Shown here: in pieces, positions 29,029 through 36,561 of the stretch | How the letters are laid out: every line of letters starts with the position of its first letter | How positions within the stretch are numbered: position 1 is the stretch's first letter | NCBI RefSeq assembly: GCF_007097155.1 | Contig: NZ_VJWA01000002.1 | Location: forward strand, 372,001 to 436,000 | DNA from: Glacieibacterium frigidum | GTDB lineage: Bacteria; Pseudomonadota; Alphaproteobacteria; Sphingomonadales; Sphingomonadaceae | Direction: 5' to 3' | Length of the DNA stretch: 64,000 nucleotides | Made by a program: the position numbers and the translations under genes | The notes under the pieces: model-generated | What the model was told of the DNA's origin: nothing | Seen by the model: only the letters and a program-made list of their open reading frames with translations | Databases searched by the model: none

Positions 29029-29817
29029 ATGCCCCACTTGCTGATTTTCGGTATCGGTTACACCGCGTCGCGCCTCGCGGACGGCCTGCGCGCGCAGGGG
29101 TGGCGCATCACGGGGACCAGCCGGGCAACCCTGCCCCTCGACGATCCCCACGTGGTCGAGGCAATCGGCGATGCGACGCATATCCTGTCGAGCGTGCCAC
29201 CGAAGGACGACGACCCGGTGCTCGCGCTGCACGGCGAGCGGCTGCGCACCGCGCCCGCGACCTGGATCGGCTATCTGTCGTCGACCGGCGTCTACGGCGA
29301 CAGCGGCGGCGCGTGGCTCGACGAGAGCGCGGCACTCGACGGCCGGCGCGATGCGCGGGTGGCGGCGGACCTCGGGTGGCAGGCGCTGCGCCCCGACGTG
29401 CGGGTGTTCCGCCTGCCCGGCATCTACGGTCCCGGGCGCTCGACCCTCGACCGCGTGCGCGCTGGGTCGGCGCACCGGGTGGACGTGCCCGACACCCAGG
29501 TGTTCAGCCGGATCCACGTCGACGACATCGTCGCGGGCGTCGTCGCCAGCTTCGAGCGCGGCGCGCCCGGCATCTACAACCTCGCCGACGACCTGCCCGC
29601 CAGCGGCAACGCGGTGACCGAGTTAGCGTGCGACCTGCTCGGCGCGCCGTATCCGCCGCTGGTGCCTGTCACCGCGCTCAGCCCGATGGCGCAGGGCTTC
29701 TATGCCGCCAACCGGCGCGTCGCTGCGACCAAGATGTCGCGCGACCTCGGGGTGCGGCTGCGCTATCCTGATTATCGAAGCGGCCTCCGGGCCTGTCTGG
29801 CGGAGCAAAGCACATGA
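29029..29817 (+). CDS. NAD(P)-dependent epimerase/SDR-type protein (YeeZ-like)
   Basis: A 262-residue Rossmann-fold protein of the atypical/extended SDR group, with a nucleotide-binding start LLIFGIGYTASRLADGL (GxGxxxS pattern) and GYLSSTGVYGDSGGAWLDE including the catalytic Ser/Tyr region, then RLPGIYGPGRS. Such proteins (YeeZ-like) are NAD(P)-dependent epimerases or reductases of unknown substrate. Its stop overlaps the ATG of the xanthine-dehydrogenase-type gene (ATGA), so the two are cotranslated. Confidence 0.82.
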   Translation: MPHLLIFGIGYTASRLADGLRAQGWRITGTSRATLPLDDPHVVEAIGDATHILSSVPPKDDDPVLALHGERLRTAPATWIGYLSSTGVYGDSGGAWLDESAALDGRRDARVAADLGWQALRPDVRVFRLPGIYGPGRSTLDRVRAGSAHRVDVPDTQVFSRIHVDDIVAGVVASFERGAPGIYNLADDLPASGNAVTELACDLLGAPYPPLVPVTALSPMAQGFYAANRRVAATKMSRDLGVRLRYPDYRSGLRACLAEQST

Positions 29818-32078
29818 AGTTCGGGGTCGGCCAGTCGGTCAAGCGCGTCGAGGATCACCGCCTGCTGACCGGCGGCGGGCGGTTCACCGACGACACCGCG
29901 GCGACGCTGTACGCCACCACGCTTCGCTCGCCCTACGGCCACGCCCGGATCGTGAGCATCGACACCGCCGCCGCGAAAGCCGTGCCCGGGGTCGTCGCGG
30001 TCTACACCCACGCCGACGTCGCGCACCTCGGCGTCGTGCCGTGCCTGGTGCCGCTGTCGGGGCCGGTGACGACGCCGCGCTACATGCTGACCGGCGACGT
30101 CGCGCGCTTCGTCGGCGACGGCATCGCCTTCGTCGTCGCCGAGACCCGCGAGGCGGCGCGCCTGGGCGCCGAGGCGATCGAGGTCGACTATGCCGAACTC
30201 CCCGCCGTCGGGTCGATCGAGGCGGCGCTCGCCCACGACGCGCCTAAGATCTGGGAGGCCGCCGCCTCGAACAGCCTGTTCGAGTGGAACGCCGGCAACG
30301 CCGACACCGCCAAGGCGGGCATCGACGCCGCCGCCCACGTCACGCGCCTGCGCATCGTCCAGAACCGCGTCGCCCCGACCTCGATGGAGGTGCGCGCGGC
30401 GGTCGGATCGTTCGACGACGGCAAGTACACGCTCGTCTTCGGCGGCCAGGGCGTCGCCTCGGCGCAGCAGCAGGTCGCCAAGATCATGGGCGTCGAGCCC
30501 GAGCAGATGCGCATCGTCCAGGGCGACGTCGGCGGCGGCTTCGGCATGAAGGCGTTCCTGTACCCCGAGTATATCCTCGTCCTGCACGCCGCGAAGGACC
30601 TCGGCCGTCCGGTCAAGTGGACCGGCGACCGCGGCGACGCCTTCCAGTCGGACACCCACGGCCGCGCGATGGTCAGCGACGCGGCACTCGGCTTCGACGC
30701 CGATGGCAAGATCACCGCGCTGCAGGTCGAGACTTGGAGCGACCTCGGCGCGTACCAGGCGCAGTTCGGCCCCGCGATCCAGACCTTCGCGGGCGGGCGC
30801 ATCATGGGCGGCGTCTACCGCATTCCCGCGATCCACAACCGGGTCCACGGCGTCGTCACCAACTGCACCCCCGTCGACGCCTATCGCGGCGCGGGCCGCC
30901 CCGAGAGCGCGTACGTCATGGAGCGGCTGATCGAGGCCGCGGCGCGCGAACTGGGCCTGGGCGTCGACGAGATCCGCCGCCGCAACCTGCTGACGCCCGA
31001 AGAACTGCCCCACGACAACGGCATCGGGCTGACCTTCGACATCGGCAACTTCCCTGCCGTGCTGGCGAAGGCGCAGGTGCAGGCCGACTGGGACGGGTTC
31101 GCCGCGCGCAAGGACGCCGCCGCCCGCAAGGGCCTGCGCTACGGGCGCGGCATGGCATATTATGTCGAGATCGCCGGCGGCGGGTCGACCGAGGAATGGG
31201 CCGACGTCCGCGTCGCCAGCGACGGCATCGTCGAGGTCGCGGTCGGCACCCAGTCGAACGGCCAGGGGCACGAGACGGCGTACGCGCAGGTGGTCAGCGA
31301 GCGGCTCGGCATCGATGCCGACCAGATCCGGATCGTCCAGGGCGACACCGACCGGCTGAACCAGGGTAACGGCACCGGCGGCTCGCGCAGCATGGCGTGG
31401 GGCGGTGCGGCGTGCCAGGTCGCCGCCGACGATATGGTCGAGCGCGGCCGTGCGCTCGCCGCCGCCGACCTGGGGGCCGAGGTGGACTACAGCGAAGGCG
31501 TGTTCAGCGCGCGCGGCACCAACCGCACGCTGAGCCTCGGCGAGCTCGCGACCGCCCACCCGGGCGGCCTCGACGGCCGGTCGAGCTTCAAGCCCGCGAA
31601 GCCCGCGCCCGCCTTCCCCAACGGCTGCCACATCGCCGAGGTCGAGGTCGACCCCGCCACCGGCAAGATCAATGTCGCGCGCTACAGCCTGGTCGACGAC
31701 TTCGGCACGCTGGTGAACCCGATGCTCGTCGAGGGCCAGATCCACGGCGGCATCGCGCAGGGCCTGGGCCAGGTCGTGCTGGAGAACGTCGCGTACGACG
31801 ACGACGCCCAGCTGCTGACCGGCAGCTTCATGGACTATGGCATCCCGCGCGCCGACGACATGCCCGACGCGATCGGCTTCGACACGCTCGGCACGCCGAG
31901 CCCGACCAACCCGCTCGGCGTCAAGGGCTGCGGCGAGGCCGGCACGATCGGCGCGATGCCGTCGGTGATGAACGCGATCATCGACGCGCTCGACGGCACG
32001 CAGCTCGAAATGCCCGCGACGCCGGAAAAATTGTGGCGCGTGTGCCGCTCGCTCGAGCTGCGGCAGGCTGCGGAGTAG
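29814..32078 (+). CDS. Xanthine dehydrogenase/CO-dehydrogenase family molybdopterin-binding subunit
   Basis: A 754-residue large subunit of a molybdenum hydroxylase. Family sites are visible: a start typical of CoxL-like subunits (GQSVKRVEDHRLLTGGGRF), GGGFGMKAFLYPEY, AYRGAGRPESAYVMERLID-like MoCo region, QSNGQGHETAYAQV and GVKGCGEAGTIGAMP with the catalytic Glu (CGEAG). It lacks the AYxCSFR active-site loop of true CO dehydrogenases. The small (2Fe-2S) and medium (FAD) subunits that normally sit beside it are absent here, so partners must lie elsewhere or another electron carrier is used. Substrate unknown. Confidence 0.9.
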   Translation: MKFGVGQSVKRVEDHRLLTGGGRFTDDTAATLYATTLRSPYGHARIVSIDTAAAKAVPGVVAVYTHADVAHLGVVPCLVPLSGPVTTPRYMLTGDVARFVGDGIAFVVAETREAARLGAEAIEVDYAELPAVGSIEAALAHDAPKIWEAAASNSLFEWNAGNADTAKAGIDAAAHVTRLRIVQNRVAPTSMEVRAAVGSFDDGKYTLVFGGQGVASAQQQVAKIMGVEPEQMRIVQGDVGGGFGMKAFLYPEYILVLHAAKDLGRPVKWTGDRGDAFQSDTHGRAMVSDAALGFDADGKITALQVETWSDLGAYQAQFGPAIQTFAGGRIMGGVYRIPAIHNRVHGVVTNCTPVDAYRGAGRPESAYVMERLIEAAARELGLGVDEIRRRNLLTPEELPHDNGIGLTFDIGNFPAVLAKAQVQADWDGFAARKDAAARKGLRYGRGMAYYVEIAGGGSTEEWADVRVASDGIVEVAVGTQSNGQGHETAYAQVVSERLGIDADQIRIVQGDTDRLNQGNGTGGSRSMAWGGAACQVAADDMVERGRALAAADLGAEVDYSEGVFSARGTNRTLSLGELATAHPGGLDGRSSFKPAKPAPAFPNGCHIAEVEVDPATGKINVARYSLVDDFGTLVNPMLVEGQIHGGIAQGLGQVVLENVAYDDDAQLLTGSFMDYGIPRADDMPDAIGFDTLGTPSPTNPLGVKGCGEAGTIGAMPSVMNAIIDALDGTQLEMPATPEKLWRVCRSLELRQAAE

Positions 32079-32091
32079 CTGCGAACCGGCG

Positions 32092-33336
32092 TCAGGCGAA
32101 CCATAGCAGCGCAAGCGCCGCCAGCCCCACCGCCGCACTCGCGACGAGCGGCAGCGCGGCCCGCCAGCCATGCCGCCAGCCGCCGATCGACACCGTCAGC
32201 CCGGCCTTGACCAACGTATTGGCAAGGATCGGCCCGACGAGGATCAGCCCCGCCAAGCGCCCTCCGACGCTGCCCGCCGGCAGGCCATGCATCGTCAGGA
32301 TCGCCGAATCGACGTCCATCGCACCGGTAATCGCCAGCGCCACCGCCAGCCCCGCGTCGCCGAACCGCGCCAGCGCGGCACGTGATACAAGCGCCAGCGC
32401 GGCGACCAGTCCGGCGAGGATCAGCGCCGGGCGCAGGTCGAACGGGTTGCCGACGGGCAGCGCCACCGCCTCTCCCGGCGCCTCGCAGCGGCGGATCACG
32501 ACGAACGCCCAGCCGGCCGAGACGAGCATCGCCGGGCCGATGACGGTCGCCAGCGAAAGCAGCGCGAACGGCGCGAACAACGCCGTCATGATGAGCGTCC
32601 GCGCCAGCATGACCGCCGATGCGACGGCGATCCCCGCGGTCACCAGCGCCCCCGATCCCGCGTCGCCCGCCAGCTGGCGCGCCAGTGCCGCGGTCACCGC
32701 GGTCGACGACACGGTCGCGCCTGCCGCCGCCGCCGCGAGCGTACCGCGCGCCGCCCCCAGCCGCCGGACCGCGACGTAGCCAAGCAGCGACAGCGCCGAG
32801 ACGACCACCACGACCAGCCAGATCTGATGCGGATTCCACGCGGCATAGGGCCCGAACCCCCGGTCGGGCAGCAGCGGCAGCACGACCAGGGTCAGCACCG
32901 ACAGGCGCGCGATCCCCTTGATCTCCGTGTCGTCGAAGCCGGCGACGAGGCGGTGCAACTCGGTGCGCAACGCCAGCACGCACACCATCACCGCCGCGAC
33001 CCCCGCACCGACGACCGGCATCCCAGACGCCGCGAGATAGCCGCAGCCGATCGTCAACAGCGCGGCGATCGCCTCGGTCGCGCTGACCTGGCCGTCGCGC
33101 CGGGCATCGGCCCGGTAGCCGATCAGCAGCGCCACGGTCGCACCTGCAACGAGGACCGCCGCAACCGCCGCCGCACCATGCGCGGCGAGCACCGCCGCAA
33201 TGCCGCCGCCGAAGCCGAGCAGGGCGAAGGTCCGCAGCCCCGCGACGCGGCTCCCGCGCCGTTCGTCGCGTGATTGCCAGCCGCGTTCGATGCCGACCAG
33301 CAAGCCGATGCCCAGCGCAACCGCCAGGCCGCGCAC
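32092..33336 (-). CDS. MgtC/SapB and DUF4010 membrane protein
   Basis: A 414-residue inner-membrane protein. The N-terminal MgtC/SapB part (about residues 1-120) has LAVALGIGLLVGIERGWQ and AGLRTFALLGFGGGIAAVL; the C-terminal DUF4010 part (about 170-400) is a set of hydrophobic spans with AAAAGATVSSTAVTAALAR. Function is unknown; MgtC relatives affect Mg or phosphate homeostasis. The start is GTG at 33336 and the N-terminus may be longer, because the frame is open for another 87 bp without a usual start codon. It is convergent with the XDH gene, 13 bp away. Confidence 0.85.
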   Translation of the reverse strand: MRGLAVALGIGLLVGIERGWQSRDERRGSRVAGLRTFALLGFGGGIAAVLAAHGAAAVAAVLVAGATVALLIGYRADARRDGQVSATEAIAALLTIGCGYLAASGMPVVGAGVAAVMVCVLALRTELHRLVAGFDDTEIKGIARLSVLTLVVLPLLPDRGFGPYAAWNPHQIWLVVVVVSALSLLGYVAVRRLGAARGTLAAAAAGATVSSTAVTAALARQLAGDAGSGALVTAGIAVASAVMLARTLIMTALFAPFALLSLATVIGPAMLVSAGWAFVVIRRCEAPGEAVALPVGNPFDLRPALILAGLVAALALVSRAALARFGDAGLAVALAITGAMDVDSAILTMHGLPAGSVGGRLAGLILVGPILANTLVKAGLTVSIGGWRHGWRAALPLVASAAVGLAALALLWFA

Positions 33337-33423
33337 GTCACTCAGCAGGATGGTCGCGCTGGCCAGACTCCGTGCCCTTCGCCGCCAGCTATCGGCGCGC
33401 CGCGCACCGCGGGCAACGCCCTT

Positions 33424-34344
33424 TCAGCTCCGGCTGCGCAAGGCGATGACGAGGCCGATCAGCGTCAGCACCGCACCGGCGCCGGCGGTCCACGTCCAGA
33501 CGAAGCCCTCGAAGATCGTCGAGAGCGTCATCGCGACGACCGGCACGACGACGTTGACGAAGGCCGAGCGCGCCGGCCCGATCTCGCGGATCATCGAGTA
33601 GTAGAGGCGGAAGGCGAGCGTCGAGGCGATCAGCGCCAGATAGACGATCCCCGCGGCATAGCTGGGGCGCAGGTCGAACTGCGGCGGCCCGGCGCTCGCC
33701 CACGCCAGCGCCGCCGACAGGATGCCGCCATAGGTCAGCCCCCACGCCAGCAGCGCCTCGAGCGGCAGCGCCCGCGCGCGCCCGGTCGCCTGCAGGACGT
33801 TGCCCGCCGACGCGCACAGCACCGCGATGCACGCCAGCGCCAGGCCGAAGCCGGCGTCCGCCCCCTTCACGTCGAGATCGCGGCCGACGAGGAGTGCCAC
33901 CCCGGCGATGCCGAGCACGCTGCCCGCCACGAATGCCGGCGCGATCCGCTGCCCCAGGAAGACCCGCGCCAGCACGGTGTTAGGCACGACGATCAGCGAG
34001 AAGATGAGCGCGACGAGGCCCGAGGTCAGGTACAGCTCAGACCGGTAGACGAGGTTGAAGTTGGCGACGAACTGCGTCGCCGCGACGAGCAGCGCCAGCG
34101 CGTGACCGCTGCGCGGCAGCCGCAGCGTCTTGCGCAGCACGACGCACAGCAGAGCCATCGCTCCGCCTGCGACGAGGAAGCGGTAACTGACCGACCATTC
34201 GACCGGCACGTCGCCGATCTGGTCCTTGATGACCAGCCAGGTCGACCCCCAGATCAGCGACAGCGCGACGAATTGCGCGACGACGCCCGCGCGCACCGGC
34301 TGCCGCTGCGGCGCAGCGACGACGTCGACTTGCGGAGCGCTCAC
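33424..34344 (-). CDS. EamA/DMT-family transporter
   Basis: A 306-residue inner-membrane protein of the drug/metabolite transporter superfamily with about ten hydrophobic segments in two EamA repeats. The first repeat begins FVALSLIWGSTWLVIKDQIG, the second SAALAWASAGPPQ onwards. The start is GTG at 34344, overlapping the threonine aldolase stop by GTGA. Coupling to an amino-acid-cleaving enzyme suggests export of an amino acid or related metabolite; this is inferred from context. Confidence 0.87.
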   Translation of the reverse strand: MSAPQVDVVAAPQRQPVRAGVVAQFVALSLIWGSTWLVIKDQIGDVPVEWSVSYRFLVAGGAMALLCVVLRKTLRLPRSGHALALLVAATQFVANFNLVYRSELYLTSGLVALIFSLIVVPNTVLARVFLGQRIAPAFVAGSVLGIAGVALLVGRDLDVKGADAGFGLALACIAVLCASAGNVLQATGRARALPLEALLAWGLTYGGILSAALAWASAGPPQFDLRPSYAAGIVYLALIASTLAFRLYYSMIREIGPARSAFVNVVVPVVAMTLSTIFEGFVWTWTAGAGAVLTLIGLVIALRSRS

Positions 34345-35357
34345 GCCAGCGCGGCGAGCGCCGCGGCGAGCGCGTCGATCTGCGCGGGCGGGGTATCCCA
34401 GGCGACGACGAGCCGCGCCTCGCCCGAGCCCGCAGCACCCCAGTCGTAGAAGTCGAAGCCCTGCGCGCGCAGCGCCGCACCGCCGTGCGGGCCGAGGTTG
34501 ACGAACAGCTCGTTCGCCTCGACCGGCGCGAGCAGGCGCTGGGGTGCAGCCTGCGCCAGGCGGGTCGCGCCGGCATTGGCGGCGGCGGCATTGCGCGCCC
34601 ACGCGCCGGTCTCGATCATCGCGAGCAGCTGCGCCGCCTGGAAACGCCCCTTGCTCGGCATCTGCCCGGCGCGCTTGCGGCGGAAGCGCAGGTCGGCGGC
34701 GATCTCCTCATCGAACACCACCACGGCTTCCGCCGACAGGCCGCCGTTCTTGATCGTGCCGAGGCTGAGCGCCGCGACGCCGGCGCGCCAGCTGATGTCG
34801 CCGGGGTGGCAGCCGAGGTGCACCAGCGCATTGGCGAACCGCGCGCCGTCGAGGTGGACGCGCCAGCCCTTGGCCCGCGCATGCTCGCCGAGCGCCGCCA
34901 GCTCGGCGGGCGTGTAGACGGTGCCGCTCTCGGTCGCCTGCGTCAGCGAGAGGACGCGCGGCTGGACCTGATGCACGTCGCCGCGATGGCCGCCGAGCGC
35001 CGCGTCGATGCCGGCGGGCGTCAGCTTGCCGTGCGGGCCGGCGGCGAGCAGCAGCTTCGCCCCGCCGGTGTAGAATTCGGGCGCGCCGCACTCGTCGACG
35101 TGGATGTGCGCGTCGGCGTGGCACACGACCGCCCCCCACGGCGGCACCATCGCGGCCAGCGCCAGCGCATTGGCGGCGGTGCCCGTCGACACCGGGAACA
35201 CCGTGCAGGCATGCCCGAACCAGTCGCCGAACACCCCGTCGAGCCGCGCGCTCCAGGCGTCGCCGTCATAGGCGCGGGGGGACGCGACGTTCGCCGCGAC
35301 CAGCGCGTCGATGACCTCGGGGCAGGCGGCGGCGGCATTGTCGGACAGGAAGTTCAT
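34341..35357 (-). CDS. ltaE: Low-specificity L-threonine aldolase
   Basis: PLP enzyme that cleaves L-threonine and allo-threonine (or related beta-hydroxy amino acids) to glycine and an aldehyde. The 338-residue protein has FLSDNAAAACPEVIDAL at the start, HLDGARFANALVHLG with the PLP Asp, and LSLGTIKNGGLSAEAVVVFD with the PLP-binding Lys. The start was set at 35357, because the upstream 25 codons are not family-like. A beta-eliminating lyase of the same fold cannot be excluded. It is coupled to the downstream exporter. Confidence 0.88.
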   Translation of the reverse strand: MNFLSDNAAAACPEVIDALVAANVASPRAYDGDAWSARLDGVFGDWFGHACTVFPVSTGTAANALALAAMVPPWGAVVCHADAHIHVDECGAPEFYTGGAKLLLAAGPHGKLTPAGIDAALGGHRGDVHQVQPRVLSLTQATESGTVYTPAELAALGEHARAKGWRVHLDGARFANALVHLGCHPGDISWRAGVAALSLGTIKNGGLSAEAVVVFDEEIAADLRFRRKRAGQMPSKGRFQAAQLLAMIETGAWARNAAAANAGATRLAQAAPQRLLAPVEANELFVNLGPHGGAALRAQGFDFYDWGAAGSGEARLVVAWDTPPAQIDALAAALAALA

Positions 35358-35403
35358 GACGCCGGGGCTAGAGACGCGCGCGCCGGGGGTCAATGCGGCG
35401 CGG

Positions 35404-35437
35404 GCGGGTTGCGAGGGGGCCTGCTCGAGCAACCCGC
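35404..35437. repeat. Inverted repeat upstream of ltaE
   Basis: GCGGGTTGC (35404-35412) and GCAACCCGC (35429-35437) pair perfectly across a 16-bp loop, and the loop contains half of a second palindrome, TGCTCGAGCA (35422-35431). It lies about 50 bp upstream of the ltaE start, so it could be an operator or leader hairpin. No known riboswitch was recognised. Confidence 0.35.
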
Positions 35438-35608
35438 AGACGCATTGTTCCGGCGGTGCTCGGCGCGTCCGAACGGCTCGATGTCTGACACGGCATCGAT
35501 AGCAAAGCGCGTCGCGGCCACGCTATTGTCTCGCCGGCGACCGTGCGACCGGCTGTCCTGTCGCCGAGTCCGGGGCCGATTGCGGGAACCCGAGGAGTGA
35601 CGATCTTG

Positions 35609-36154
35609 ATGACACGCAAGGCGGCTCTCCTGCGCGGCGTCAATCTGGGCGGGCGAAAGCTGCTCATGGCCGACCTGGCCGCGATCTGCACCGACCTCGG
35701 CTATCGAGAGCCGACGACGCTGCTGGCGTCGGGCAACGTCGTGCTGGTCACCGAGGACGGCGCCAGCGAGGTGGAGACGGCGCTCGAGGCGGCGCTCGCC
35801 CGGTTCGGCCTGGCGACCGACGTGTTCGTGCGCGGATCGGCTGAACTCGAAAAGGTGATCGACGCCAACCCGTTCCCGGAGGCCGTCGAGGACCATCCCA
35901 GCCATGTGCTGGTGACCTTCCACCGGGAGCCCTTCCCGCCCGACGCGCTGCACCGGTTGCGAGCTTTCCATGACGGGGCGGAGCGGCTCAGCGTCGTCGG
36001 CCGCGAGCTGTTCATCGACTTCGGCGGGCGCAAGGGCATGCGCGCATCCAAGCTCGTGACGGCGATGCGCAGGGCGCGGTTCCCCGCCGTCGCGACGGCA
36101 CGCAACTGGAACACGGTCCGGAAGCTCGCGGCGATGCTTCGCACAGAGGCGTGA
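35609..36154 (+). CDS. DUF1697 domain protein
   Basis: A 181-residue soluble protein made of one DUF1697 domain. It shows ALLRGVNLGGRKLLMADLA at the start, LASGNVVL, and the C-terminal TARNWNTVRKLAAML, all typical. Function unknown. The start is ATG at 35609; GTG at 35597 is a possible alternative, but it sits inside the GAGGAG ribosome-binding site, whereas 35609 is 11 bp behind it. The gene is followed by 400 bp without a gene that contain a stray copy of the autotransporter repeat. Confidence 0.85.
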   Translation: MTRKAALLRGVNLGGRKLLMADLAAICTDLGYREPTTLLASGNVVLVTEDGASEVETALEAALARFGLATDVFVRGSAELEKVIDANPFPEAVEDHPSHVLVTFHREPFPPDALHRLRAFHDGAERLSVVGRELFIDFGGRKGMRASKLVTAMRRARFPAVATARNWNTVRKLAAMLRTEA

Positions 36155-36172
36155 AGCCTGAGAGCCGATGCG

Positions 36173-36316
36173 CCTACCGCCGGTCGTGACGAAGAAGTTC
36201 GACAGCATCAGGCCGCTGACCCCGGCGGCGAGGATGCCGCCTTCGTTGATGGCGATGCTGCCGACGCCCGCTGCAGTGTTGATGCCGACCGTGACGCGAC
36301 CTTGGTCAAATGCCAT
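36173..36316 (-). repeat. Stray, mosaic copy of the autotransporter 261-bp repeat
   Basis: About 144 bp that align at about 90% with part of the repeat unit inside the giant autotransporter, in the same orientation, but lying beyond the gene's stop codon and terminator. Read on the minus strand it gives DQGRVTVGINTAAGVGSI, then AINEGGILAAGVSGLMLSN, then FFVTTGG, matching units 15-16. Some blocks match unit 15 exactly and others unit 16. It has no start codon context, signal or barrel, so it is a relic or seed, not a gene. Confidence 0.85.
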
Positions 36317-36513
36317 CCACCCGATGAGCTGACCGCATCTCCCACGCGGCGGAGGCCTCGGACGACGTGGCCGCACCGAGAATGACAAGGCGGCGAAGGC
36401 CAGGGCAAGGCTTCGTCCATATCGCTGCAGCGTACCGCGACGGACGATGCCGGCAACGCAACGTTGCGAGACGCGGCGGGCGCGTCGCCTAGGCCACTCA
36501 CCCCACAAGCGAA
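36317..36513. other. Intergenic remainder, no gene recognised
   Basis: About 200 bp between the stray repeat and the autotransporter terminator. No convincing coding frame or RNA gene is visible. It contains one 12-bp palindrome, CGCAACGTTGCG at 36457-36468, whose role is unknown. Confidence 0.5.
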
Positions 36514-36541
36514 CGCCCGGGCCACTTGCGTGACCCGGGCG
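36514..36541 (-). terminator. Terminator of the autotransporter gene
   Basis: CGCCCGGG (36514-36521) and CCCGGGCG (36534-36541) pair to form the stem of a hairpin 20 bp past the autotransporter stop. On the minus strand it is followed by TTCGCTTG, the same tail as follows the hairpin at 27003. Confidence 0.75.
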
Positions 36542-36561
36542 CTTGCCGTGCGTGTCAGGCG

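Noticed and set aside
35358-35608. Riboswitch (glycine or threonine) before ltaE
   Set aside because: The region has an inverted repeat but none of the conserved cores of known riboswitches that I could identify.
36457-36468. Palindrome CGCAACGTTGCG near the autotransporter, sharing GCAACGTTGC with the Phd operator
   Set aside because: A shared 10-mer with no common gene context is likely chance; no regulator in the window is expected to link the two.
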